A DNA stretch of 64,000 nt from Saccharopolyspora elongata (GTDB taxonomy: Bacteria; Actinomycetota; Actinomycetes; Mycobacteriales; Pseudonocardiaceae): the NCBI RefSeq assembly GCF_004348985.1, contig NZ_SMKW01000002.1, positions 237,342 to 301,341 of the forward strand, written 5' to 3'. The translations under genes were made by a program, and so were the position numbers. This document shows, in pieces, positions 26,290 through 34,609 of this stretch; position 1 is the first letter of the stretch, and each line of letters opens with the position of its first letter. Under the pieces are notes generated by a model. It saw only the letters and a list, made by a program, of their open reading frames with translations. It ran no database searches and was not told the DNA's origin.

Positions 26290-27116
26290 CCTCGACTTCG
26301 CTGGATCGCTCGGTGTTCTCGCGGCTGGGAGAGGTGGAGCTCGGCGTAGAACCAGCCGTCGGCCTCCCTGCCCCGCGGCTCGACCCCGGCGGTCGAGAGC
26401 GTTTCCAGGACCAACGACTGCTCCTGCTCGGAGATGAACCGGCGCTGCTTGAAGACGCCGGGCATCGGCACGGTTTCGTAACCCGAGTCTGCCAGTCGGC
26501 GCGCGATCGGGTCGAAGGGGAACATCCGCAGCACGAAATGCGCCATCCACGGCCGCCTTCCCGCCTCGGCGATCCGGCCGAGGGTGCGTTCGCCGACGTA
26601 GCCGATGCACCCCGTCGAGATGACCAGGTCCACCTCGGCCAGCAGCTCGCGTTGCGCGGCGGTGGGGTCGTGGTTCTCCAGGTCGGCGTGCACCGCGTGG
26701 TCGATGAACCCGGCCGCGAGCGCGTACGAAAGTGCCGGTTCCGAGCTGTCCAGGCCGACGAACCGGGTGCGGGCGAGCTGACCGCGCGAGCGGACCCAGG
26801 CCCGGTCGCGGGCCAGCAGCCGGTCCCGGTCGGCTGCGCGGGCATCGGCGTCGCCGTAGTGCTCGTAGAGCTCGTCGATGGTCGCGTCGCACCGCAGCAG
26901 GGCGGCGTTGACGCCGTAGGAGCAGCCGAGGTCCAGGACGGTCGGCACCTCGATGCCGGTCGCCTCGCGGTATTCCTGGATCAGCTTCAGGAAGTAGGGC
27001 TTGGCCAGCTGCGGGATGCAGTAGTCGAGTTCGCGCAGGGTGGTGAAGTAGGCGCGCGGATCGGGTCGGGTGTAGATCTGCTCGAGCGAAACCTTGCCGG
27101 TGGCATCGAACTGCAC
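26286..27116 (-). CDS. Class I SAM-dependent methyltransferase (acyltransferase operon)
   Basis: A 276-residue methyltransferase. Motif I is VPTVLDLGCSYGVNAALL, the acidic residue binding the SAM ribose is in RFVGLDSSEPALSYAL, and the later motifs are DLVISTGCIGYVGERTLGRI and MAHFVLRMFPFDPIARRL. The N-terminal part (YTRPDPRAYFTTLRELDYCIPQLAKPYF) looks like a substrate cap. The GTG at 27116 has GGAGGA 9 bp upstream and gives an intact frame; the longer frame upstream is the shadow of the dioxygenase. It lies 35 bp after the dioxygenase gene and overlaps the acyltransferase by 4 bp. It might methylate an amine, acid or carbon centre; the sequence does not say which. Confidence 0.9.
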   Translation of the reverse strand: MQFDATGKVSLEQIYTRPDPRAYFTTLRELDYCIPQLAKPYFLKLIQEYREATGIEVPTVLDLGCSYGVNAALLRCDATIDELYEHYGDADARAADRDRLLARDRAWVRSRGQLARTRFVGLDSSEPALSYALAAGFIDHAVHADLENHDPTAAQRELLAEVDLVISTGCIGYVGERTLGRIAEAGRRPWMAHFVLRMFPFDPIARRLADSGYETVPMPGVFKQRRFISEQEQSLVLETLSTAGVEPRGREADGWFYAELHLSQPREHRAIQRSRG

Positions 27117-27151
27117 GGACGGTGCTCCTCCTTGCTCGACCGGTCGACTCG

Positions 27152-28021
27152 TCAGTCCAGCAGCCGATCGCCCCGCACCGCGCGGCCCTCGGCGGCCAGG
27201 TGTTCCGGCAGGACCCGGCCGAAGATCTGCTTGGTCCGGGCGACGCTGCCGATCACGCCGGGCCGCTCGCTGTAGGCGAAGATGGAGGAATGGCGCTGCT
27301 CGCGGCCCTGCACGGTGGTCACGCGGTGCAGCGAGAAGCGGCCCTTGAACAGCTGGAGATCGCCGGGGCGCAGCGCCAGCCGCCGGATCAGCCGCTCGCC
27401 GTCCCCGGCCAGCACCGCCCGGACGTCGGCGAAGTTCTCCGAGCGGGCGGACCGGATGTTCGCGCAGTACTCGAAGATCCCGCCGGCCTCCGGCTCCTGG
27501 GTGAGCATGCTGACCGCGAACTCGTTGGTGTCGAAATGCCACGGGTGGTCCATACCGGGCCGCACCACGTTGAGGCAGAGCCCGGCCAGCGGATCGGCCA
27601 GCTCGTGGACGGCGGGCAGCTCGACGCACTCGGCGATGAAGCGCTTGAACAGCGAGCTGGTGTAGAGCCGGTGGATGATCGAGCGCGGTGGGATCTGGTC
27701 GCGGGCCACGAACGCGTTGCCGCGCGTCATCGTGGTGCGGGCCGGGTGGTCCGCCGGCAGCTCGGTGTTCGTGTCGATGTTGTAGGCGTTGACGACCTCG
27801 ACGTCGTAGTGCGCCAGCGGCGCGATCTTCGCGCCTTCCCGCCGCAGCTCCTCCTGCCGCGACGGGCGGATGAAATCGGGCAGCACGCTGCAGCCGTCTT
27901 CCCGCAGGTCGTGCCGGGCCCGGTGGACGGCATCCCGCCAGGCGGCGCTCGCCGGGTCCGACAGCGGGTAGCGCGCCGTGTCCACCAACTGCTCCACAAG
28001 CTCGACTTCCGCTGCGCTCAT
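27152..28021 (-). CDS. Phytanoyl-CoA dioxygenase-family 2-oxoglutarate/Fe(II) oxygenase
   Basis: A 289-residue non-heme iron oxygenase that would hydroxylate an unactivated carbon with 2-oxoglutarate and O2. The iron triad is visible: His162 and Asp164 in HPWHFDTNEFAVSML, and the distal His232 in RFSLHRVTTVQGREQRHSS, where Arg241 can bind 2-oxoglutarate. The presence of Asp (HxD) argues for a hydroxylase, not a halogenase. ATG at 28021 is preceded by GGAGGGGA. It is the first gene of an operon with a methyltransferase and a carnitine-type acyltransferase. The order suggests a hydroxyl is made, the scaffold methylated and the hydroxyl acylated, but substrate and order of steps are inference. 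Confidence 0.92.
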   Translation of the reverse strand: MSAAEVELVEQLVDTARYPLSDPASAAWRDAVHRARHDLREDGCSVLPDFIRPSRQEELRREGAKIAPLAHYDVEVVNAYNIDTNTELPADHPARTTMTRGNAFVARDQIPPRSIIHRLYTSSLFKRFIAECVELPAVHELADPLAGLCLNVVRPGMDHPWHFDTNEFAVSMLTQEPEAGGIFEYCANIRSARSENFADVRAVLAGDGERLIRRLALRPGDLQLFKGRFSLHRVTTVQGREQRHSSIFAYSERPGVIGSVARTKQIFGRVLPEHLAAEGRAVRGDRLLD

Positions 28022-28073
28022 GAAGTTCCCCTCCACGTGCAAAGCTCGCCAACGCCGGATTCGGGGCGATCGA

Positions 28074-28105
28074 CGTTGATCGCGCCTGCACTACCGTGAT
28101 CAACG
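28074..28105. promoter_or_regulatory. Inverted repeat in the dioxygenase-operon promoter region
   Basis: CGTTGATC (28074-28081) and GATCAACG (28098-28105) are perfect inverted repeats separated by 16 bp. They lie about 55-85 bp upstream of the dioxygenase start, between this operon and the divergent small gene at 28263. A transcription-factor operator is plausible; no regulator gene is adjacent. Confidence 0.45.
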
Positions 28106-28262
28106 ACGGATGATCATCGCGGTTACTGCCGAGTTCGCCGCCGGGGCAGTGACGGTGGCCATAGTGCGCGGCCGATCCGGGCGCCGACCGCCACTCGATC
28201 GTGCAGAACTCGCCGGAAGCCGAGAGGATCAGGAGGACCCGACGAGGAAGGGCGGTACTGGT

Positions 28263-28457
28263 ATGGACGACGAGACCAGTCGGCGGCTCGCCGAGGTGCG
28301 TTCACTGGCCGACGAACTGCATCCCGAGCAGATCGAGGCCGAGATCGGCCGCGCGCGGGTCGAGGCGTACCAGGAGGGCATGCGCTTCGCCGCCGACTTC
28401 GTCGAGAACGGCCCGCAGGGCCGCCAGAGCGCGCACATCCCGCTGCCGCGGAGCTGA
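28263..28457 (+). CDS. Small hydrophilic protein of unknown function
   Basis: I do not recognise this 64-residue product. It is rich in Glu, Arg and Ala (SRRLAEVRSLADELHPEQIE then AEIGRARVEAYQEGMRFAADF), which predicts a largely helical, possibly coiled-coil soluble protein with a short disordered tail (GPQGRQSAHIPLPRS). The ATG at 28263 is preceded by a purine-rich GAGGAAGGGCGG stretch. It is divergent from the dioxygenase operon and converges on the amine oxidase gene 8 bp away, so it could belong functionally to either. The codon use, with G/C in third positions, looks like real coding sequence. Confidence 0.6.
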   Translation: MDDETSRRLAEVRSLADELHPEQIEAEIGRARVEAYQEGMRFAADFVENGPQGRQSAHIPLPRS

Positions 28458-28465
28458 CCGGTGGC

Positions 28466-29770
28466 TCAGGAACCGCGCAGTGCGGTGGCGACCTCCCGGG
28501 CGGCCCGGAGGCCGGATTCCACCGCGCCGTCGATGAAGCCCGCCCAGCCGGTGGCGAGGTCGGAGCCCGCGAAGCGGACCGCGCCGTGCGGCCGTTGCAG
28601 GGCGGCCAGGTACTTCGTGAGCTGTCCCGGGCGCTGCATGGGCCAGGTTTCCCGGGAGAACTCGTCGGTCATCCAGTTGTGCCCGGCGACGTCGACGACC
28701 TCCAGGTCCGGCCGCCACGCGGCGAGCGCGCGGGCGACGCCCGCCTTGTCGGTGGGATCGAGGTCGTGGGCGCGGGTGCCGAAGGCGACGAGGACGGTGT
28801 CGCCGTCGACCGCGTACTCCGGGCGGACGAAGGTGAGGTCGTGGTCGTCCGGCGCGTAGCCGGTGAACGGCGGGACGTCGCCGCGCACCCGGATCCAGGT
28901 CTTCAGTCCCTGCGACGCGGTGCGCTCGGCGCTCGCCGCCAGCTTGGCCGCCGGGAGCGCGGGCCGGAAGTCGATGGTGGCCAGCACGTTCAGCGGCAGC
29001 GTGCAGATCACCTGCCGGGCCGCGAGTCGGGTGCCGCCGGCCGTGGTGATCGTCGCGCCGCCGTCGTCCTGGGCGATGGCGGTGACGATCGTGCCGAGCC
29101 GGACGTCGGCATCGCTGTCGGCCGCCATCGCCGCCGCCAGCGAGGCGGTGCCCTCGACGAGCCGGTATCCCGAGGTCGCCTCGTGCAGCAGCCGCCAGTC
29201 GCCCGACGCCGCCGCGCACCACCGCATGGCCTGGCTGAGCCCGGAAACCGAGGCGGGGCCGTTGAAGTGCTCCGCCCAGACGCCGGTGTTCACCTCGCGC
29301 TCGGCGGGCGGGAGGTCGAGCCTGCCGAAGTAGTCGGCGACCGACTGGTGGTCGATGCGGTCCAGGTCCTCGCGCAGCAGCGGCTCGTAGGGGAGCGGGA
29401 ACCAGGTGCGGCTGTCCGCGGCGAGCCGGTCCATGCCGCGTTCGATCAGCGCGTCGAACTCCGCGGGACTGCCCCGGTGCACCGCGCCGTCGGCGATCCA
29501 GTACACCTCCTCCGAGCTCGGGCTCTGCTCGACGGCCTGGCCGTAGCGGGTGATCTCGCTCCACGTGTGCGGCTGCAGCCAGTGCACCCAGGTGCCGCCC
29601 ATCTCCAGGCGGCGGCCGAGCCGCTCATCGGTCCAGGTGCGACCGCCGATGCGGTCGCGTGCTTCGAGCACCGCCACCGAGCGGCCGCGCCGCGACAGCT
29701 CGCGAGCGGCGGTCAGCCCGGCGAACCCGGCACCGACGATGACCACGTCGTAGGACTCCATGCTGCGCAT
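28466..29770 (-). CDS. Flavin monoamine oxidase family protein
   Basis: FAD-dependent amine oxidase of about 434 residues that would oxidise an amine to an aldehyde with H2O2. The dinucleotide-binding motif is DVVIVGAGFAGLTAARELSRRG, followed by VLEARDRIGGRTWT and LEMGGTWVHWLQPH, both diagnostic of the family. The C-terminal FAD-binding end is VRFAGSDLATGWAGFIDGAVESGLRAA. A start at ATG 29770 or the internal ATG 29761 is possible; neither has a strong Shine-Dalgarno. No signal peptide is seen. Whether it works with the nearby dioxygenase/methyltransferase/acyltransferase operon is unknown, but amine substrates would fit. Confidence 0.92.
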   Translation of the reverse strand: MRSMESYDVVIVGAGFAGLTAARELSRRGRSVAVLEARDRIGGRTWTDERLGRRLEMGGTWVHWLQPHTWSEITRYGQAVEQSPSSEEVYWIADGAVHRGSPAEFDALIERGMDRLAADSRTWFPLPYEPLLREDLDRIDHQSVADYFGRLDLPPAEREVNTGVWAEHFNGPASVSGLSQAMRWCAAASGDWRLLHEATSGYRLVEGTASLAAAMAADSDADVRLGTIVTAIAQDDGGATITTAGGTRLAARQVICTLPLNVLATIDFRPALPAAKLAASAERTASQGLKTWIRVRGDVPPFTGYAPDDHDLTFVRPEYAVDGDTVLVAFGTRAHDLDPTDKAGVARALAAWRPDLEVVDVAGHNWMTDEFSRETWPMQRPGQLTKYLAALQRPHGAVRFAGSDLATGWAGFIDGAVESGLRAAREVATALRGS

Positions 29771-29861
29771 TCTGGTGCGTGCACGCCGATGCCTCGATCC
29801 ACCGATCGAGCGCTCTTGGCAGGGGCGGCCTGCGGCCGCGGCCGCGGAGTCCGGCCTGCCG

Positions 29862-30850
29862 CTACACCATCTTCAACTGCCGCAACTGGCTGTAATCGGG
29901 CAAGTCGATGCCGTTGATCACCTGGAGCATCTTCCGCATCATCAGCGCCTTGCCCGGGACGTAGGGCAGCATTCGGATCATCTGGTACTGCGCCCAGACG
30001 GCGAAGCGGCTGCGCGCGGCGACGCGCTTCGCGTTGTCCGCGCCCATTTTCTGGTTCGCGATCACGTAGTCGCGCATCTTCTTCTCGTACTCGGCGAAGG
30101 CTGCATGTGCCGCATGTGCTTGCGCAGCAACGCCTTCTGCCCGGCGGTGTCGCGGTGGTCGTAGTCGGAGCGGTCGCCGGGGATGCTCAGCATCGCCATC
30201 GCCGCGTGGTTGTCCCGGATGCTGCGGATCGTGGCCGAGCAGTTCGGCTCGGCGTAGCTGACCATCCAGTGGTCGAGATCGAGGTGGTTCGGCACGGTGA
30301 AGAACGCGAGCAGGTAGCCGAGATCGCGCAGGTACCGCGATTCCGGGCCGAACACCAGCGAGCGAAGCCCGGAGTGCAGCCCGTCCGCTCCGACCACTAC
30401 ATCGAACGCCTCGGTGTGCCCACTGGCGAAAGCGGCCACGACCCCGTCCCGGGTCTGCTCAACGCCGTCGATCGTGTCGCCGAATCGATAGTCGACGTGG
30501 TGCCTGGTCGCCTCGTAGAGCACCGCGGCGAGATCGCCGCGCAGGATCTCGATCTCGGCGACCATGCCGTCGCCGCCGAACATGTCCGCGCGAAGCTGCG
30601 CGCGGACCTTGTTGTCCCTGCTCACGAACGACATTCCGCGGGTGTCCGTGCAGGCCGCGCGGACCTGCTTGTCCAGGCCCATCCGCCGGACGACCTCCTT
30701 GCCGACACCGCGAAGGTCCACGGCCTGGCCACCGGGGCGTAGCTGCGGTGCCCGCTCCACCACCGTCACGGTGAACCCGTAGCGGTGCAGCCAGTGTGCC
30801 AGCGCGGGGCCGGCGATGCTCGCCCCGGAGATCAACACCCTCTTGGTCAT
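29862..30850 (-). pseudogene. FAD-dependent monooxygenase disrupted by deletion and frameshift
   Basis: The 5' part starts at ATG 30850 with ISGASIAGPALAHWLHRYGF and VERAPQLRPGGQAVDLRG, runs through FDVVVGADGLHSGLRSLVFG, and stops after GQKALLRKHMRHM. Past about position 30105 the frame changes to nonsense and stops at 30062, while another frame resumes with AFAEYEKKMRDYVIANQKMG, the known C-terminal end of this family. The expected 90-100 residues in between, including the GDAA FAD motif, are missing. A deletion with frameshift has therefore inactivated the gene. A divergent TetR gene upstream was probably its regulator. Confidence 0.85.
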
Positions 30851-30987
30851 CTTTCGCCTTTCCGTTGGAGCGCCGGGAGAACCGGCCTCGCCCCCAAGTG
30901 ATGCACCCGACCGTACAGCCGGATGAGACAGTTGTGCAATACAGATGTGCAAGACGTTCGTATTAGGAGTGGGATAGACTGTCTGTC

Positions 30988-31575
30988 ATGGGTAATCGCG
31001 AGGACCTGCTGGCCGCCGCCCTGGAGTGCCTGCGCACCAAGGGCTACGCGCGCACCACCGCGCGGGACATCACGGAGATCGCCGGCACCAGCCTCGCCGC
31101 GATCGGCTACCACTACGGCGGCGTCCGGAACCTGCTCAACCAGGCGGTGTTCGCCTCGATCGAGCAGTGGAGCGACCAGGCGCAGGAGAGGCTGCGCGCA
31201 GATGCCACTTCTGAGCAGACCTACCTGGAGCGCTTCGCCGACGTCTGGCGGCGCACGGTCGAAGGGATCAGCGCGGACCGCGCTCTCTGGGCCGCATCGA
31301 TGGACATGATGGCGCAGGTGGATCACGTACCGGAGATTCGCGACATGTTGCGGCAGGGGATGCGCGATGCGCGTACCGGGAACGTCGCCATGTTCGACGC
31401 GGTCGACGAGAACACCGTTGACGAGGAGCAGGCCAGGACAGTCGGGGCGCTCTACTACGCGATGCAGGTCGGTGTGGTGATCCAGTGGTTGCTGGACCCG
31501 GACAACGCTCCCACCCCCGACGACCTCGTCACCGGACTCCGCGCGATCGCCAAGCAGGCCACCGAGCACGATTGA
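30988..31575 (+). CDS. TetR family regulator (next to broken monooxygenase)
   Basis: A 195-residue TetR protein with DNA-binding domain NREDLLAAALECLRTKGYAR then TTARDITEIAGTSLAAIGYHYGGVRNLLNQAV. The C-terminal half is a helical ligand domain (DRALWAASMDMMAQVDHVPE). It is divergent from the disrupted flavin monooxygenase, the classic layout for a repressor of a detoxifying oxygenase. In the 137-bp gap TGTGCAA occurs twice (30933-30939, 30946-30952), and AGACTGTCTGTC lies just before the ATG; either may be the operator. The regulator itself looks intact although its likely target is not. Confidence 0.92.
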   Translation: MGNREDLLAAALECLRTKGYARTTARDITEIAGTSLAAIGYHYGGVRNLLNQAVFASIEQWSDQAQERLRADATSEQTYLERFADVWRRTVEGISADRALWAASMDMMAQVDHVPEIRDMLRQGMRDARTGNVAMFDAVDENTVDEEQARTVGALYYAMQVGVVIQWLLDPDNAPTPDDLVTGLRAIAKQATEHD

Positions 31576-31644
31576 TGTCGACGCCGCCAGCGAGCCGCCG
31601 CGCAGCGGCGCAGGCCAGGGCGTCGCACGATCAGATCCCGCCGC

Positions 31645-32292
31645 TCACTCGGTGTGGGCGATCGCGGTGACGACCAGGCCGCCGGCGGCCAGCCAGCGCC
31701 CGTGGAACTCCCGCAGCGGCGGGCCCGCGGCGGCGGGGCTTTCGGCGAGCAGCCGGGCGCGGAAGGTGCCGCCGTCCGGGTGCAGCTCGATGGACGCCTC
31801 CGCGAAGTCAAGCCAGGTCCGGGTGAGCGGGAACCACGTCTTGTACACGGATTCCTTGGCGCTGAACAGCAATCTGTCCCAGTTCGGCCCCGGCGGCAAG
31901 CCCCGCAGGTGGTCCAGTTCCTCCGGGCGGGCGATGGCTTCGAGAACGCCGTCCGGCAGCGGCGCGTCGGGCTCCGCGTCGACGCCGACCGAGGCGAGGT
32001 CCGCGGCGCGCGCGACCACGGCCGCCCGGTATCCGGCGCAGTGGGTCATGCTGCCGACCACGCCGCCGGGCCAGCCCGGCGCACCCCGCTCACCTGGGAG
32101 GATCGGGCTCGGCGGATGCCCAAGCGCGGCGAGCGCCTCGCGCGCGCAGTGCCGGACCGTGGCGAACTCGGTGCGGCGCTTGGCGACCGCGCGGCTGATG
32201 ACGGTCTCTTCCTCGGGGAACAGCTCGACGTCGACGCGATCGTCGAAGACCTCGGCGAACCGGGCCTCGTCCGGGAGGATCACGCCGATCAA
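31645..32292 (-). CDS. 4'-phosphopantetheinyl transferase (EntD/Sfp-like)
   Basis: A 215-residue enzyme that loads phosphopantetheine from CoA onto carrier domains of polyketide and nonribosomal peptide synthases. Diagnostic segments are RRTEFATVRHCAREALAALG, PILPGERGAPGWPGGVVGSMTHC, the metal-binding VGVDAEPDAPLP, and the acidic/lysine motif LLFSAKESVYKTWFPLT. The TTG at 32292 is chosen because it overlaps the stop of the metallophosphoesterase gene (TTGA) and gives the family N-terminus IGVILPDEARF; GTG at 32283 is an alternative. The metallophosphoesterase/PPTase pair is a common actinomycete arrangement. No synthase genes are in the window, so it would act on clusters elsewhere. Confidence 0.93.
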   Translation of the reverse strand: MIGVILPDEARFAEVFDDRVDVELFPEEETVISRAVAKRRTEFATVRHCAREALAALGHPPSPILPGERGAPGWPGGVVGSMTHCAGYRAAVVARAADLASVGVDAEPDAPLPDGVLEAIARPEELDHLRGLPPGPNWDRLLFSAKESVYKTWFPLTRTWLDFAEASIELHPDGGTFRARLLAESPAAAGPPLREFHGRWLAAGGLVVTAIAHTE

Positions 32293-33134
32293 GACGGGGC
32301 CCCCGCCGGGAGCACCTGGCGGAGCAGGCCGTGCGGGTGGCCGTGGCGGCGCCATTCCCGGGGGTAGCCGATGGAGACCTCGTGGAACGGCACGTCGTCG
32401 TGGCGGGTGATCCGCGGGATGTGCAGGTGCCCGTAGACGACGCACGAGGCGCGGTGGCGGCGGTGCCAGTCCGCGGTGAGCTCGGTGCCGCACCACTGCG
32501 CGAACTCGGGGTAGTGCAGCACGTCCGTCGGCTCCCGCACCAGCGGGTAGTGGTTGACCAGGACGGTGGGCAGCCCGTCGTCCAGCTCGGCCAGCCTGCG
32601 CTCGGTCTCCGCGACCCTCGCCCGGCACCAGGCGTCCAGGCTCGGGTGCGGGTCCGGGTGCAGCAGGTACTCGTCGCTGCACACGACGCCCTTGGCGTGG
32701 GCCTGCTCGAGCCCTTCGGCCTTGTTCTTCGCCCCGGGCGGCCGGAACGAGTAGTCGTAGAGCAGGAACATCGGCACGATCCGCGCCGGGCCGCCGTCGC
32801 CGGTCCACACCGGGTACGGGTCTTCCGGGGTCAGGACGCCCAGGCCGCGGCACAGCTCGACGAGGTGCCGGTACCGCTGCTCGCCGCGCAGCTGCAGCGG
32901 GTCCTTCGGGTGGGTCCACAGGTCGTGGTTGCCCGGCACCCAGATCACGGTGGCGAAGCGCTCGCCGAGCAGCCGCAGCGCCCACTCGATGTCGGCGGCG
33001 AACTCGCCGACGTCCCCGGCCACGATCAGCCAGTCGTCCGGGGATTCCGGCCGGAGTTCCGCCACGATCGCCCGGTTGTCCGGGAACGCCACGTGCAAGT
33101 CGCTCACGGCGAGCAGCCGACCAGTGCTGTGCAT
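32289..33134 (-). CDS. Calcineurin-like metallophosphoesterase
   Basis: A 281-residue metallophosphoesterase. The metal-binding motifs are in order: LAVSDLHVAF (D-x-H), VAGDVGEF (GD), VWVPGNHDLWTHP-type GNHD, VNHYP and VVYGHLHIP (GHxH-like). ATG at 33134 gives the usual N-terminus; the longer frame to 33188 starts with an arginine-rich stretch unlike the family. It precedes and overlaps the phosphopantetheinyl transferase gene, and such pairs recur in actinomycetes. Its substrate is unknown; a role in CoA or carrier-protein phosphopantetheine turnover is a reasonable guess only. Confidence 0.92.
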   Translation of the reverse strand: MHSTGRLLAVSDLHVAFPDNRAIVAELRPESPDDWLIVAGDVGEFAADIEWALRLLGERFATVIWVPGNHDLWTHPKDPLQLRGEQRYRHLVELCRGLGVLTPEDPYPVWTGDGGPARIVPMFLLYDYSFRPPGAKNKAEGLEQAHAKGVVCSDEYLLHPDPHPSLDAWCRARVAETERRLAELDDGLPTVLVNHYPLVREPTDVLHYPEFAQWCGTELTADWHRRHRASCVVYGHLHIPRITRHDDVPFHEVSIGYPREWRRHGHPHGLLRQVLPAGAPS

Positions 33135-33390
33135 GATCCGGATCCTACCGATCCGCGGCCGGACCGCTAGGCGCATTCGGACGACCACAATGGACCGATC
33201 TCGCTATTGTTTCGCGCCGGTTTCGTTCGGAACGACCAGGATTTGAAACGCGGTTGAACGAGCCGAATCGCCCGGTAGTGTCCGCGGCAGAGCGACCCGC
33301 CCCGGCCATCGAGGGCCGTGCCTGCGGTCGCACCGGCGGCCCGGTCACGGGCCCTGGCCGGTGGTTCTTCCCCCGCGAATCGAGGTTTCC

Positions 33391-34590
33391 ATGGTCGACA
33401 TCATCTCCGGCGACGCCGAAGCGCTGGCCGTCGCCGCCCGGCTGGGCGAGCGGTTCGCCGCCGGCGCTTCGCGGCGCGACGCGCAGCGGATCCTGCCCGC
33501 CGACGAGCTCGACGAGCTGTCCGAGAGCGGCCTGCTGGGGATCACGGTGCCGAAGCCGCACGGCGGCGCGGAGGTCTCGAACCGGACGCTGGGCGCGGTG
33601 TTCCGGCTGCTGGCGGCGGGAGATTCCAGCATCGGACAGATCCCGCAGAACCACTTCTTCTTCCTCGGGGTGCTCGCGCACAACGGGACGCCGGAGCAGC
33701 TGGACTTCTTCTACCGGGAAGTGCTGGCGGGCAAGCGGTTCGGCAATGCGCTCGCCGAGGCCGGTGCCAAGAACGCGCACGCCTTCGAGACCAAGCTGAT
33801 CAAGCAGCCGACCGGCGATTTCCGCATCAGCGGCACCAAGAACTACACCACCGGCGCGCTGTTCGCGCACTGGATCCCGGTGTTCGCCGTCGACGAGGAC
33901 GGGCGGATCAACGCCGCGTTCGTGCCGGCCGGCGCCGACGGCCTGACGGTGGTGGACGACTGGGACGGCATCGGGCAGCGCACGACGGCCAGCGGAACGG
34001 TACTGCTGGAGGACGTCCTGGTGCCGGCGGACCGGGTCGTGCCGTACCACCGGACCTTCGAGAAAGCCGAGATCTTCGGGGCGTTCGGCCAGTACCTGCA
34101 CGCCGCGATCGACGTCGGCATCGCCGATGCGGCCCTGCGCGACGGCGGGGCCGCGGTGCGCGAGCTGAGCCGCCCGTGGTGGGAGGCGGGCGTCGAGCGC
34201 ACCGCGGAGGAGCCGCTGGTGGTGCAGCGCTTCGGCGAGCTCGCGCTGCGGGTCCGGGCGGCCGGCGCGTTGCTGGGCGAAGCCGGCGACGCGCTCGACG
34301 CCGCGCGGCATGCGCTGGACGCGGGCGCGGCGGACGCCGACGAGCTGGCGGCCGAGGCTTCCGTGGCGGTGGCCGCCGTGCGCGCACAGGCGGACGAAGC
34401 GGCCGTGTCGGTGTCCAGCGAGATCTTCTCGCTCATCGGCGCCCGCGCGGCGCGCACCGGTCGCAACCTGGACCGGCACTGGCGCAACGCCCGCACCCAC
34501 ACGCTGCACGACCCGCGGCGCTGGAAGGTCCAGCACCTCGGGAACCACGCGCTGAACGGGATCCGCCCGCCGCGCAACGGAATCGTCTGA
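33391..34590 (+). CDS. SfnB/DszC-type acyl-CoA dehydrogenase-fold flavoprotein (copy 1)
   Basis: A 399-residue protein with acyl-CoA dehydrogenase fold of the sulfur-acquisition SfnB/DszC type, expected to be a flavin-dependent oxidoreductase or monooxygenase on a small organosulfur compound rather than a beta-oxidation enzyme. Hallmarks are LPADELDELSESGLLGITVP, FRLLAAGDSSIGQIPQNHFF, FGNALAEAGAKN, ISGTKNYTTGALFAHWIPVF and the C-terminal DRHWRNARTHTLHDPRRWKV. The usual dehydrogenase catalytic glutamate region is replaced by this Arg/His-rich end. ATG at 33391 opens the sulfur region and is 13-19 bp upstream of the next paralogue. It shares many segments with copy 3 at 39257. Confidence 0.88.
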   Translation: MVDIISGDAEALAVAARLGERFAAGASRRDAQRILPADELDELSESGLLGITVPKPHGGAEVSNRTLGAVFRLLAAGDSSIGQIPQNHFFFLGVLAHNGTPEQLDFFYREVLAGKRFGNALAEAGAKNAHAFETKLIKQPTGDFRISGTKNYTTGALFAHWIPVFAVDEDGRINAAFVPAGADGLTVVDDWDGIGQRTTASGTVLLEDVLVPADRVVPYHRTFEKAEIFGAFGQYLHAAIDVGIADAALRDGGAAVRELSRPWWEAGVERTAEEPLVVQRFGELALRVRAAGALLGEAGDALDAARHALDAGAADADELAAEASVAVAAVRAQADEAAVSVSSEIFSLIGARAARTGRNLDRHWRNARTHTLHDPRRWKVQHLGNHALNGIRPPRNGIV

Positions 34591-34609
34591 CGGGAACGGG
34601 AGGGTGACG

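Noticed and set aside
24487..28021. Carnitine catabolism or fatty-acid shuttle operon
   Set aside because: No carnitine dehydratase/CaiB pair, betaine transporter or acyl-CoA dehydrogenase is linked to this operon, so simple carnitine use is less likely than a dedicated pathway.
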